Shown piece by piece: positions 34,705-44,878 of a stretch of 64,000 nucleotides of DNA (position 1 is its first letter; every line of letters starts with the position of its first letter). The stretch spans positions 1 through 64,000 of the forward strand of contig LJTT01000011.1 in NCBI GenBank assembly GCA_001303585.1. The letters run 5' to 3'. The translations under genes and the position numbers were made by a program. The notes under the pieces were generated by a model, which saw only the letters and a program-made list of their open reading frames with translations, was not told where the DNA came from and did no database searches. Source of the DNA: Betaproteobacteria bacterium SG8_41. Lineage in GTDB: Bacteria > Pseudomonadota > Gammaproteobacteria > Burkholderiales > SG8-41.

Positions 34705-35346
34705 GTGGAGCTCTTCGCCACTCTCGTCGATATCGTCCTGCATCTTGACCAGCATCTTCAGTGGCTGGTGTCAAACTACGGGTCGTGGATTTACGCGATC
34801 CTGTTCCTGATCATTTTCTGCGAGACCGGGCTCGTACTGACTCCCTTTCTCCCCGGTGACTCGCTGCTCTTCGTCGCGGGGACCGTTGCCGCAGCCGGGG
34901 AGATGTACGTCCATGGGCTTTTTGCGGCGCTGGCGGCCGCGTCGTTCCTCGGTGACAACACGAATTACTGGATCGGCCGTTTTGTCGGACCGCGCGTGTT
35001 CAGGCGGGAGAAGTCGCTTCTTTTCAATCCCGAGCACCTGGTTCGCACCCAGCGGTTTTACGATCGATACGGGGCGAAGACCGTCTTCCTCGCGCGCTTC
35101 GTGCCTATCGTCCGCACCTTCGCCCCGTTCGTGGCGGGTATTGGCCGGATGCACTATCCGCGGTTCGTTTTCTACAGCTTCTCGGGAAGCGTCGTCTGGG
35201 TGGGCTCGCTGACCTATGCCGGTTTTTATTTCGGCAACGTCCCGCTGGTGAAGCAGAATCTTTCTATCGTCATCGTCATTATCATCCTCCTCTCAATCAG
35301 CCCGGGTCTCGTCGAGTACCTGCGCCACCGCGCGCGAGCGCGGTGA
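34705..35346 (+). CDS. DedA family membrane protein
   Basis: 213 residues from GTG at 34705. DedA proteins are inner-membrane transporters now linked to recycling of undecaprenyl phosphate or phospholipid scrambling, depending on the member. Visible blocks are FCETGLVLTPFLPGDSLLF, GDNTNYWIGRFVG, FYDRYGAKTVFLARFVPIVRTFAPFVAG and SFSGSVVWVGSLTYAGFYFG, with the conserved arginines in FVPIVRTFAP. It was probably joined to the secDF operon before the element at 34332 inserted between them. Confidence 0.9.
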   Translation: MELFATLVDIVLHLDQHLQWLVSNYGSWIYAILFLIIFCETGLVLTPFLPGDSLLFVAGTVAAAGEMYVHGLFAALAAASFLGDNTNYWIGRFVGPRVFRREKSLLFNPEHLVRTQRFYDRYGAKTVFLARFVPIVRTFAPFVAGIGRMHYPRFVFYSFSGSVVWVGSLTYAGFYFGNVPLVKQNLSIVIVIIILLSISPGLVEYLRHRARAR

Positions 35347-35347
35347 G

Positions 35348-36445
35348 TCAGGCGGCCTGGCCTAAGGCCTGCTCGACGCCGAGCAGCAACTCCTCGAAGT
35401 CCTCAAGGGAGTTGAAGCGCGGAGCGGCTGCGAGATGAGGTGTCACGATCGCGTTATCAAAGGCCAGCAAGGGATCGTCCGGCCGACCCGGGGCATCGTA
35501 GTGCGGGTCGAGCCCGAAGCCGCCAAGCCGGCCTGCACGCATGGTCTCGAGCAGCGCAGTCCGGTCGACAAGCTGGGGGCGCGAGACGTTGACCAGGATC
35601 GCGCCAGGCTTGATCCGGGCCAGCTCGCGCGCACCGATGATGCCGCGCGTCGCATCCGTGGCTGGAAGATGGATGGACACGAAATCGCTCGTGGATAGCA
35701 GTTCGTCCAGCCCGATAAAGGTCGCCCCGTAGCGCGCCTCTTCATCGGGCGCGAGCGCGCGCCGCTGCGTATAGGCGAGGCGCATGCCGAATGCCGCTGC
35801 GCGCAGGGCGAGCTCCCGTCCGATTTCACCCAGCCCGAAAATACCGAGCTGCTTTCCGTACAAGGTGCGGGTTCCCGTCACCCGTGCCCAGTTGGCGTTC
35901 GCCGTGTGCGCGCGGTCATACTGCGTTGGCGAAAAGCCTGCAGCGCGCAGCTGCTCGATGCCAACCAGGCCGTTGGTCTGCGGGATTTTTCGCGCCAGCG
36001 CGAGCATCATCGCGAGCGCGTGTTCGGCACAGGCGATGTTGGCGCGCCTGCGCAAGGTCAGCACGTGCACCCCCGCGGCTCGGCACGCGTCCCGATCGAC
36101 GTTCGAGAGCACTGTGCCGTATTTCTGGACAACACGCAGTGAGCCTCCCGCTGCGCCAATCGCGCGCGAATCGATCGGGAGAGACTCCACGACGATGATG
36201 CGCGCGCCGCGCGCCGCGGCGCGCAGCGCGCCCTCGTCGGATACAAGGCGGACCATGGCCGGATAAAGCCGCGGGAGCCGTTCGCGCAGGCGGTCGCACC
36301 AGGCGGGAAAATCGGGCACCTCATGAGCGAAAAAGTGCGCAAACGCCGCGCGACGCGCCTGGGGCGTGGCTGGATCGAGCACGACCTGGATCAGCCGCGG
36401 GAACGGGTCGTCTTCGACGACGATAACCGGGGGTGGCGCCGCCAT
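35348..36445 (-). CDS. D-isomer-specific 2-hydroxyacid dehydrogenase family protein
   Basis: 365 residues. The NAD-binding domain shows GIFGLGEIGRELA near residue 203. The substrate-side residues are partly visible: the arginine in NVSRPQLVD and the histidine in VTPHLAAA. In the usual DV(F)xxEP block the sequence is DPHYDAP, so the catalytic glutamate appears to be missing, with an aspartate one place earlier. A 40-residue N-terminal part (DDPFPRLIQVVLDP) is not typical of the family. Substrate unknown. Convergent with dedA; the upstream spacer 36446-36650 holds no gene. Confidence 0.82.
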   Translation of the reverse strand: MAAPPPVIVVEDDPFPRLIQVVLDPATPQARRAAFAHFFAHEVPDFPAWCDRLRERLPRLYPAMVRLVSDEGALRAAARGARIIVVESLPIDSRAIGAAGGSLRVVQKYGTVLSNVDRDACRAAGVHVLTLRRRANIACAEHALAMMLALARKIPQTNGLVGIEQLRAAGFSPTQYDRAHTANANWARVTGTRTLYGKQLGIFGLGEIGRELALRAAAFGMRLAYTQRRALAPDEEARYGATFIGLDELLSTSDFVSIHLPATDATRGIIGARELARIKPGAILVNVSRPQLVDRTALLETMRAGRLGGFGLDPHYDAPGRPDDPLLAFDNAIVTPHLAAAPRFNSLEDFEELLLGVEQALGQAA

Positions 36446-36650
36446 CAGGAGCTCGGGGTGAATTCAAGCGCGCCTGCCGGGAAGACCGCGAGGCATGCTG
36501 AGGATGGCAAACCGGGATGATCTGAGGTGCCAGGACGCCACGAACGCCAGTCATTCCCGCAAACGAACGCTTTAATGTTCTCGGTGAATGGCCGGCCGGC
36601 CGGCAGCAACGTTGCCGCAAAGCGCTTCGCTGCGATCGTGTGACGGGCCG

Positions 36651-37304
36651 TCATCTGTTTCCTCGAGTCGAATGCAGGGCTTGATGCACCATGCTCGCCA
36701 TCGCTGCAGCCGCATCCGTGCCGTCTCGCTTCAATCCCTCAATGACGCCCTCGCGGTCTCTGGGCGGTCGGTTCTGACTCACCTTCCACTTACCGACGAG
36801 TTGCGAGACCGGGATTTCAAGGCCGACAATCGCCGCAATCATTTTTTCAATATAGTCGACGGGGGCGTCCGTCACTTTCCAGGGGGCAGGCCGTTCTGCC
36901 TCATGCCGGTTCGTCAGTCCTTCAACGTGCGCTCGCAACCACGCTGGGTCCTCGATGACGCGGATGTGTCCCCTTGCGTGGACGACCGCGTAGTTCCAGG
37001 TCGGCACCACTTTCGCGGTTTCTTTCTTGCTCGGGTACCAGGAAGGCGAGACAAAGGTCTGCGGCCCCTGAAATATCACGAGTGCCTGAACATCGCGCGC
37101 GAAGTCGTGCCACAGCGGATTTGCGCGCGCGATATGGGCGTGCAGCGTGCCATAAGGCGGCGGATCCGCTTGTAACAGGAAAGGGACGTGGTTCGCCTCA
37201 AGGCCGCTCGCAGCCAGCGTCACCAACGCCCCAAACGGATGCGCGCGAACCAGCTGGTGAAGCACTTCTACATCTGTTTCTTCGAAATGCCTTGGGAGGT
37301 ACAT
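36651..37304 (-). CDS. PaiB-like FMN-binding negative transcriptional regulator family protein
   Basis: 217 residues from the ATG at 37304 (MYLPRHFEETDVEVLHQLV), with GGAGGT upstream on the minus strand. The split-barrel flavin-binding fold is indicated by HPFGALVTL, LEANHVPFLL, GTLHAHIARANPLW, VIFQGPQTFVSPSWYPSK and VPTWNYAVVHARG. The family is named after Bacillus PaiB, a repressor of sporulation and protease genes, but most members are uncharacterised and may be flavin or haem enzymes. No DNA-binding domain is evident. A LEI-VGKWKVSQNRPPRD end is normal for the family. Confidence 0.87.
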   Translation of the reverse strand: MYLPRHFEETDVEVLHQLVRAHPFGALVTLAASGLEANHVPFLLQADPPPYGTLHAHIARANPLWHDFARDVQALVIFQGPQTFVSPSWYPSKKETAKVVPTWNYAVVHARGHIRVIEDPAWLRAHVEGLTNRHEAERPAPWKVTDAPVDYIEKMIAAIVGLEIPVSQLVGKWKVSQNRPPRDREGVIEGLKRDGTDAAAAMASMVHQALHSTRGNR

Positions 37305-37452
37305 TTTTCGTCTCCGTATTGCCGGATGGAGGAGGCTGGTCTCTGATCGCTCACGCTTGAATTGATCCGCTTCCGCGGCCTTGCGCGGAGGTCTGATGCA
37401 ATGACGGATTGAGCCGCTATGCGGGGCTTTCGCAACGCGTTGGGGTTCGCGA

Positions 37453-38313
37453 TCAATACATGGCGCTTGCAAGGCGCCGACGGTACTCGTCGACCAGTTC
37501 GTTATCCGGCCCGAGCAGGGAGAACACCTCGAGCATGGTCTTACGGCCGGCGTCGTCCTTGAATCCCCGGTCGCGTTTTACGATCTCGAGCAACTCGTCC
37601 AGCGCGTCGCGGTGCCGCTTGCCCGCGACATAAAGGCTGGCGAGCTGCAGCCTCGCGTCCAGATCGCCGGGGTCGCGCGTGATGCGTGATTGCAGCGAAG
37701 GCATGTCGCCCGCCTGCGCGGCGCCCTCGGCGAGATCGAGGCGGGCGCGGAGCGCCGTCACCCGCTCGTCCATCTGCGTGAGACCGCTCAGCGAATCCAG
37801 CGATTCGCGCGCGGCCGAGAACTGTCCAAGATCGAGGTAAATCCCGGCCCGGTCGATCCGGACTGCCTCATTCGCGGGGTCGCTTTTCGCCGCTTGATCG
37901 AGCAGTTCGAGGGCCCTGGCGGCATCGCGTTTCGTTGAGTAGATCTCCGCTGACTGCAACCGGAGCTCATCCGATGCGGATGGCAGCACCCGCTCAATGA
38001 ATTCACGCACCATCGGCTCCGGAAGTGCGCCGGCAAACTCGTCTACCAACTCCCCGTTGACGACTGCTTTGACGCTGGGAATGCCGCGCACGCCGAACTG
38101 CGCCGCGAGCCCCGGGCTGTCGTCTGAATTCACTTTGGCAAGCGTAAAGCGCCCGGCGTACTCCGCGGCAAGCCGCTCCAAAACCGGGCCGAGCGCACGG
38201 CACGGAGCGCACCATGGCGCCCAGAAGTCGACGATGACGGGGGCCTGCTTCGAGCCCTCGAACACGACTTGCTGGAAATTCGATTCATTGACCTCAACGA
38301 CGTGGGAATCCAT
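37453..38313 (-). CDS. cnoX: Thioredoxin-fold/TPR co-chaperone (CnoX/YbbN-like)
   Basis: 286 residues. An N-terminal thioredoxin domain with the intact active site WCAPC near residue 35 is followed by a helical tetratricopeptide part (LFLQSAEIYSTKR region and later ARLQLASLYVAGKRHRDALDELL). E. coli CnoX, which lacks one of the two active cysteines, protects proteins under hypochlorous stress and hands them to GroEL. This homologue keeps both cysteines, so it may also work as an oxidoreductase. The gene stands between purB and the PaiB-like gene on the same strand. Confidence 0.88.
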   Translation of the reverse strand: MDSHVVEVNESNFQQVVFEGSKQAPVIVDFWAPWCAPCRALGPVLERLAAEYAGRFTLAKVNSDDSPGLAAQFGVRGIPSVKAVVNGELVDEFAGALPEPMVREFIERVLPSASDELRLQSAEIYSTKRDAARALELLDQAAKSDPANEAVRIDRAGIYLDLGQFSAARESLDSLSGLTQMDERVTALRARLDLAEGAAQAGDMPSLQSRITRDPGDLDARLQLASLYVAGKRHRDALDELLEIVKRDRGFKDDAGRKTMLEVFSLLGPDNELVDEYRRRLASAMY

Positions 38314-38376
38314 GGCCCTGATCCAGGATAAACCGAAAAGGTGTCAAGAGCACCGAGAACACCATGTCAACAATTC

Positions 38377-38519
38377 AACCGCCGAATCCGCCAAGACAGG
38401 GAGCGTGTGAGCCGCGGCGAGGCCGGGCGTTCAATGCCGTCTCGCAAGCCGGCTCTTCAGCCAACCACTTGAGGTTTCTGTTCCGGGAATCCCCTGGCGC
38501 TTTTGGCGTCTTGGCGGTT

Positions 38520-38520
<1 letters not shown>
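38377..38520. repeat. Inverted pair of period-8/9 phrases (ACCGCCGAA / TTGGCGGT)
   Basis: AACCGCCGAATCCGCCAAGA (from 38377) faces CTTTTGGCGTCTTGGCGGTT (to 38519). The arms are imperfect reverse complements and fill the spacer between purB and cnoX. Confidence 0.55.
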
Positions 38521-39896
<1,376 letters not shown>

Positions 39897-39965
39897 TCAA
39901 TATGAACGCACAGCGCTATTTTATCAAACGTGAGTTGCCCCGGCTCCGGTTACGAAGGAAATTTC

Positions 39966-41312
39966 ATGACAAGCGCATCGCAGGCCCTGGCCGAATTCGC
40001 GGTCGGCCTGAGCTATGAACGTATTCCGCCCGAGGTCATTGAACGTGCCAAGGATTGCCTTATCGATACCGTGGGTGCTTGCGTGTTCGGGGCCGAGTTG
40101 CCCTGGAGCAAGACCGTGATCGGCTATGCCGAGCGCAATAGCGCGCCCGGGCAATGCAGCGTTTTGGGCACAGGCATCAAGCTGCGGGCGCCGTTTGCGT
40201 GCCTGGCGAACGGCGCGACGGCGCACGCATACGAGCTCGATTGCCTCTGCGAGCCGAGCGTCGGCATCCATCCCAGCGCCGCGCTGGCGGTGCCCGGCCT
40301 GGCGGTGGGCCAGGGGCGAAAGAGGGCTGGCGCGGATGTCCTGGCCGCCGTGGTGGCGGGCTACGAGGTGCTCTACCGCATCGGGGATGCGGCCCGCCAT
40401 TCCATCGAGAAGCTCGGGTTTCACTCACCCGGCATCGTCGGCGTGTTCGGAACAGCAGTCGTGGTCGGCAGGCTGTTCGGGCTGAACGCGCAGCAAATGG
40501 CAAATGCGTTCGGCATCGCCGGCTCGCTCAGCTCAGGGCTGATGGAGTTCTCGCGTACGGGGGGAATGGTGAAGCGACTGCATCTGGGGCGTTCAGCCGA
40601 GGGCGGCTTTCTGGCCGCGGTGCTCGCTCGTGATGGCTACACGGGACCGGCGGGCGTGTTCGAGGGCAAATTCGGAGTCCTCAACACCTTCTGCCGGGAC
40701 GCGGATCCCGCGCGCCTGACGCGAGACCTGGGGTCGGACTGGCATGTGCTGAAGACCAAGATCAAGCGCTACGCGTGCCACTCGACGGCTCAGATTCCAG
40801 TGACGGTTGCGCTCCAATTGAAGAAGACCCACGGAATATCGGGCGATGACGTCGCCGGCATGACCATTGCAGCCAACGAGAAAACGGTTAACCAGCATGC
40901 CATCAACGAGCCGAAAGATCTCACGATGGCGCAATACAGCGCGCCGTTCTGCACGTCGCTGGCGCTCTATCTCGACCCGACCGACCCGCGGGTGTTTTCC
41001 GAGGAGAGCCTCAACCATCCCGGGATTCGCGCGCTCGCGAAGAGTGCGCGCGTCGAACTGCACAAGACGGGGTCAGGCTTTTACACGCCAGCGTGCCGGG
41101 TGACGCTCAGGCTCAAGAATGGCAAGGAAGTCTCGGCAGAGGGCGATGATTTCAAGGGAACCCCTACGATGCCGCTCACGCGACCGGAGCTCCTCGAGAA
41201 ATTCCTGAAGCTCACGGCACATCATGAACGGTCGCGCGCCGAGCGGCTGTTCGGTCAGCTCGCAGCGGCGGACAAGCTTGCGGATATGAGCGCGCTGGAT
41301 TTTGCCATTTGA
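39966..41312 (+). CDS. MmgE/PrpD family protein (2-methylcitrate dehydratase-like)
   Basis: 448 residues from the ATG at 39966, which has GAAGGAAA upstream; the track start at 39930 lies 12 codons earlier without a site. The fold is that of PrpD, iminodisuccinate epimerase and cis-aconitate decarboxylase. Seen are RAKDCLIDTVGACVFGA, GATAHAYELDC, HPSAALAVPGLAVGQ and KRYACHSTAQIPVTVALQLK. Because no methylcitrate synthase gene is near, the role is probably dehydration, decarboxylation or racemisation of another organic acid. An exporter gene follows. Confidence 0.86.
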   Translation: MTSASQALAEFAVGLSYERIPPEVIERAKDCLIDTVGACVFGAELPWSKTVIGYAERNSAPGQCSVLGTGIKLRAPFACLANGATAHAYELDCLCEPSVGIHPSAALAVPGLAVGQGRKRAGADVLAAVVAGYEVLYRIGDAARHSIEKLGFHSPGIVGVFGTAVVVGRLFGLNAQQMANAFGIAGSLSSGLMEFSRTGGMVKRLHLGRSAEGGFLAAVLARDGYTGPAGVFEGKFGVLNTFCRDADPARLTRDLGSDWHVLKTKIKRYACHSTAQIPVTVALQLKKTHGISGDDVAGMTIAANEKTVNQHAINEPKDLTMAQYSAPFCTSLALYLDPTDPRVFSEESLNHPGIRALAKSARVELHKTGSGFYTPACRVTLRLKNGKEVSAEGDDFKGTPTMPLTRPELLEKFLKLTAHHERSRAERLFGQLAAADKLADMSALDFAI

Positions 41313-41687
41313 CGGGTGGACGCGTCGCGCGGACCTGACCGGCTTTTCAATATTTCAACCGCCGAGCTGCCGAGAAAGACCAGATTCACGAATCACGGTA
41401 CTGCGTGAAACGCCAGAACGCCAAGACCACCGAAGTAGGCCGATCCAATATCGATGCTCGAGCGACACAACGAGCGAGCGAAAGCGCGCTCAGGTCATGC
41501 GCCCCCGAGGGCTTGATCAGCGACGTGGGTGTATTCTTCCTTCTCCCTGTCGAAAAACAGAGGCACTGAGAGGGGGGCGCATTGGATTTCGTCGCGTTTA
41601 TTTGGGTTCATCGGCGCTTCCATTTGAGCCTGAACCATGGTCTTGGCGCTCTCGGCGCCGCAATGGTTGATTGTTGCGGTAGCTGAC
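41313..41687. other. 375-base spacer with short tandem phrases
   Basis: No gene recognised. It contains period-8 units CCGCCGAG, CTGCCGAG (41359-41374), period-7 units ATTCACG, AATCACG (41384-41397), period-8 units ACGCCAGA, ACGCCAAG, ACCACCGA (41410-41433), and the phrase GTTCATCGGCG near 41610, which also occurs before tgt. Confidence 0.55.
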
Positions 41688-42575
41688 ATGGGGTCCCGCA
41701 CACTCAGGGACTGGGCGCTGCTGGGGATCCTGGTCGTGCTGTGGGGCTCGAACTTCATGTTCGTCAAGCTCGGCGTTGCAACGGTGCCGCCCGCGACGCT
41801 TGCAGCCGGGCGCCTCCTTGTCGGCGCGGTGATGCTGGTCGCGGTGATCCGCGCACTCGGGTACCGCTTCCCGCCGCCTGGCCCGATCTGGGTTCCCTAC
41901 ACAATACTGGCGGTGGTGGGCAACAGCATGCCGTTCTGGCTCATCAGCTGGGGCCAGCAGACGATCGACAGCTCCCTCGCCGGCATACTCATGGCCATCA
42001 TGCCGCTCGCGACGCTCGTCATGGCGCACGTATGGGTTACCGGCGAGCGCCTGACGCGCAACCGCGCGCTGGGGTTCGTGCTGGGTTTTGTTGGAATCGT
42101 CGTTTTGATAGGCCCGGCGGCGCTTGCCGGACTCGGCGGATCGGCGGCCCGGGTCCTGGCCCAGCTGGCGGTGCTGGGCGGAGCGCTCTGCTATGCAAGC
42201 CAAAGCGTACTGGTGCGTATCACCTTGAAGGACGATGTGATGGTGGCATCGGCTGCGATCGTGGCGATTGCCGCTGCGATCAGCCTGCCGATAGCGTTTG
42301 TCGTCGACCAGCCCTGGAACCTATCTCCCAGCGCGACATCGGTCTGGGCCGTGATCTGGATGGGCATCGGCCCGACCGGGATCGCCACTCTGGCGTTTAT
42401 CAAGCTTATCGGCTCGGCGGGCCCGACGTTCATGTCCCTCGTAAACTACGGCGTCCCGGTAGTTGCCGTTTTTCTGGGTGTGGTGATGCTCGGGGAAGCG
42501 CCAAACGCCAACGCTTACACCGGATTGCTGCTTATTCTGACCGGCATCGCGGTGAGCCAGCTGCGTCGCCGTTGA
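41688..42575 (+). CDS. EamA/DMT-family transporter
   Basis: 295 residues from the ATG at 41688 (MGSRTLRDWALLGILVVLW). Ten membrane segments arranged as two EamA repeats are visible: WGSNFMFVKLGVATVPPATLAAGRLLVGA in the first and GGALCYASQSVLVRI, then GPTGIATLAFIKLIGSAGPTFMSLVNYGVPVVAVFLGVVML in the second. Members export or import amino acids, nucleosides or other metabolites; the substrate is unknown. It may act with the MmgE/PrpD gene, although 375 bases separate them. Confidence 0.9.
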   Translation: MGSRTLRDWALLGILVVLWGSNFMFVKLGVATVPPATLAAGRLLVGAVMLVAVIRALGYRFPPPGPIWVPYTILAVVGNSMPFWLISWGQQTIDSSLAGILMAIMPLATLVMAHVWVTGERLTRNRALGFVLGFVGIVVLIGPAALAGLGGSAARVLAQLAVLGGALCYASQSVLVRITLKDDVMVASAAIVAIAAAISLPIAFVVDQPWNLSPSATSVWAVIWMGIGPTGIATLAFIKLIGSAGPTFMSLVNYGVPVVAVFLGVVMLGEAPNANAYTGLLLILTGIAVSQLRRR

Positions 42576-42596
42576 CCGCGACGGAACCTGCTTGCG

Positions 42597-43694
42597 CTAG
42601 CGGCGCGGCGCGCCCAGACCGATGGACGGAAAAATCGGCGGGAAATCGAGCCCCAGATCGGGGTCGATCAGGAAATCGGGCTCGAACAGCAGCACATAGG
42701 TGCCGCCTCGCACGTCATCGGTTTCGAGCTTGTGGCGGTCCGCCCAGATTTTGCGGCCGTCGAGATGCCGCAACGTCCGTACCCCGAAATTCATCACGAC
42801 GATAGGATTCTCGCGGGCGCGGTTGATGCCTTTCTGCCAAGCGCGCAGCCGCAATTGCAGGGCCGCCGCGCGGTCACGCATTACGACGTCCTCGGATTCG
42901 TAGAGCCGGGCCAGGTTGATGAATGCGGGCGCGAAATCGGCTTCAGCGCTTTTCGCGTACCAATTCATTGCCGCGAGCAGGCTGCGGTTGATGCCGAGAC
43001 CCCGCTCGTGCATGACGCCGAGATTGAACTGGGCGACGACAACGCCTTGCTCGGCGGCTGCCCGAAACCAGCGCAATGCCTGAAGCTCATCCCTTCGACC
43101 GAGGTTGTCGGCGGGACCCGGCAGCCGCGTGAGTGGCGCGGCCTCGAAGCCTCGCCAGGATGGCGGACCGCCGGTCAGATAACCGCAGGCGAGGTTGAGT
43201 TGGGCGAGGGGGTGTCCCCGTTCGGCCGCTGCCTGGAGCCACGAGAGCCCCTCCGCGAAACCGATCTCACGCTCGCGGCCGAAAAAGTGCAGCGCTCCGA
43301 GGTCGGACTGCGCCTGGGGCAGCCGCATTCCGGCGGCGGCACGCAACCAGCGCACGCCCTCGCGCTCGTCGCGCTCCGCGCCGATTCCCACCAGCAGCAT
43401 CAGGCCCAGGTTGTACTGCGCGTGCGCGTTGCCCTGATCAGCGGCCCTCTTGAACCACTGCGCGGCCTCGGTGTCGCTCTGCCCGATGCCAAGTCCGGCA
43501 GCGTAAAACAGGCCGAGGGCAAGCTGCGATCCGGCATGGCCCGCGCGCGCGTCTTCCGCGAACTGGCGCACAGCCTCGCTGAAATCGCCCCGTCGCCCGG
43601 CAGCTTTGCCGTCCTCGTAGCCAGCGTGGCAAACAAGGGGCGCGAAAAGCAGCAGACCTGCGAGGATGGCGAAGCGTAACGACCCCCTATCCAT
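42597..43694 (-). CDS. Sel1-repeat (SLR) secreted protein
   Basis: 365 residues with a signal peptide (LRFAILAGLLLFAPLVCHA). At least five Sel1-like repeats follow, for example AAQWFKRAADQGNAHAQYNLGLML, LSWLQAAAERGHPLAQLNLACGYL and LRWFRAAAEQGVVVAQFNLGVMHERG, forming a helical solenoid. The C-terminal 90 residues (IVVMNFGVRTLRHLDGRKIW) leave the repeat pattern and resemble a small beta domain. Sel1 proteins are periplasmic scaffolds; partners are not known here. It is convergent with the EamA gene. Confidence 0.86.
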   Translation of the reverse strand: MDRGSLRFAILAGLLLFAPLVCHAGYEDGKAAGRRGDFSEAVRQFAEDARAGHAGSQLALGLFYAAGLGIGQSDTEAAQWFKRAADQGNAHAQYNLGLMLLVGIGAERDEREGVRWLRAAAGMRLPQAQSDLGALHFFGREREIGFAEGLSWLQAAAERGHPLAQLNLACGYLTGGPPSWRGFEAAPLTRLPGPADNLGRRDELQALRWFRAAAEQGVVVAQFNLGVMHERGLGINRSLLAAMNWYAKSAEADFAPAFINLARLYESEDVVMRDRAAALQLRLRAWQKGINRARENPIVVMNFGVRTLRHLDGRKIWADRHKLETDDVRGGTYVLLFEPDFLIDPDLGLDFPPIFPSIGLGAPRR

Positions 43695-43932
43695 TGCGCT
43701 AGAACGCTCGCTTTTCCATTTGTTTCTTGACTATAGCGTAAGCACGCCCTGGCGGCGTGGACATTGGCTTGAAATCGGCGTTGTGATGCCCCAAGTACCA
43801 GGGAAGTGAAGCGTTATGTGACAAATTTGGTGGCGTTGACCGTGAGGAATTTGACGTCGGGCCCCAATTCCAATCTTCTGCGCGACCACGCGGTGCTGAG
43901 TAACTTGACCGGGGCGGATGCCCGTTGATCAT

Positions 43933-44184
43933 ATGAACATCATTTACAGCAGCGACAACTACTATGTGGTGGAGTATCCCGCCCAGCATGGCTTCGAGCT
44001 GGTGGACAGGCGCGTCCAGCGCGGGACTTTTCTCCAGGGCGACGTCGCAGAGCGTTTTGCTCAGGCCATGCAGGAAGCGGTCGCGAGCGAGGCCTCCGTC
44101 GAGCGCGTTGACGCGTTTTGCTTGACCTTCCCCTCGTCTACCACTGACGCCCGCACAAGCGGTGCCTCGCCGGGGAAATTGTGA
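43933..44184 (+). CDS. DUF3567 family protein
   Basis: 83 residues from the ATG at 43933 (MNIIYSSDNYYVVEYPA); the track start lies five codons earlier. The pattern HGFELVDRRVQRGTFLQGDVAERFAQAMQ is typical of DUF3567, a small soluble family known from Betaproteobacteria, without assigned function. It therefore supports the class of the organism. It stands alone between two minus-strand genes. Confidence 0.85.
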   Translation: MNIIYSSDNYYVVEYPAQHGFELVDRRVQRGTFLQGDVAERFAQAMQEAVASEASVERVDAFCLTFPSSTTDARTSGASPGKL

Positions 44185-44220
44185 GCGGTAAACGCTCGAG
44201 CGCCCTGTCGGCTGCCCGGG

Positions 44221-44865
44221 CTAATTTTCCTGTTCGCTGAGGCCGATCCCGGTTGCGGTCTCGATCCGCGCCGCCATTTGCTCCATCGCGGCGCGGCCCG
44301 GCAGACTTTCCGCGATCACGAGATCGGCCTGACCCTGCCTGCGGCTGCGCGCGATCAGCTGATAGCGCGGCTCGGCGCTGAACTTGCTTTGAATCTGGGC
44401 CGCGATTAGTGGTGCCATCGCGGCAATGTCGGTGCGGGAAAGCGCGCGTCGAGCCAGCGTCAAGCCGAACAGTCGGCGTACTGTCACAATGCGATCGGGT
44501 CCTGCTGTGACGGTCAGCGAGTTGGCGAGCAGGTAGACCGCCAGCGCGAGAAACACGACACCGAAGGCCAGAACCGGGAGCGCGAAGCCTCCCACCAGGA
44601 CCATCGCTACCCATCCCTGCGCGTCCGGTCCGTCCGCGAGTCCAAGGCCGGCCGCGGCGGCGATGGGCAGTGCAATACTCACGGCGCCGAAGGCGCCGTA
44701 ACCAGCGGCGGCCCCTCGATTGCGGAACGGCGGGAAATGGAACTCGAGACCTTCGGGCCCCTCGCTCACGCGGACAATGCGCCGCGGAAGCGGTGCATGC
44801 GAGGTGGGGCTCGGTGTAGGGTGGTTCAACAAGCTGTTCCGGGGTTCCAATAGTCGGCGACTCAT
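44221..44865 (-). CDS. Two-span membrane protein, unknown function
   Basis: 214 residues. A proline-rich cytosolic start (NHPTPSPTSHAPLPRR) precedes a short beta region (IVRVSEGPEGLEFHFPPF), two hydrophobic segments (GAFGAVSIALPIAAAAGLGL and ALPVLAFGVVFLALAVYLLA), and a C-terminal soluble part with RIVTVRRLFGLTLARRALSRTDI and YQLIARSRRQGQADLVIAESL. The last part resembles a PH-like domain. I do not recognise a named family. The gene follows the exonuclease gene after 13 bases and may share its promoter. Confidence 0.68.
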   Translation of the reverse strand: MSRRLLEPRNSLLNHPTPSPTSHAPLPRRIVRVSEGPEGLEFHFPPFRNRGAAAGYGAFGAVSIALPIAAAAGLGLADGPDAQGWVAMVLVGGFALPVLAFGVVFLALAVYLLANSLTVTAGPDRIVTVRRLFGLTLARRALSRTDIAAMAPLIAAQIQSKFSAEPRYQLIARSRRQGQADLVIAESLPGRAAMEQMAARIETATGIGLSEQEN

Positions 44866-44878
44866 GATGCCGGCGCCC

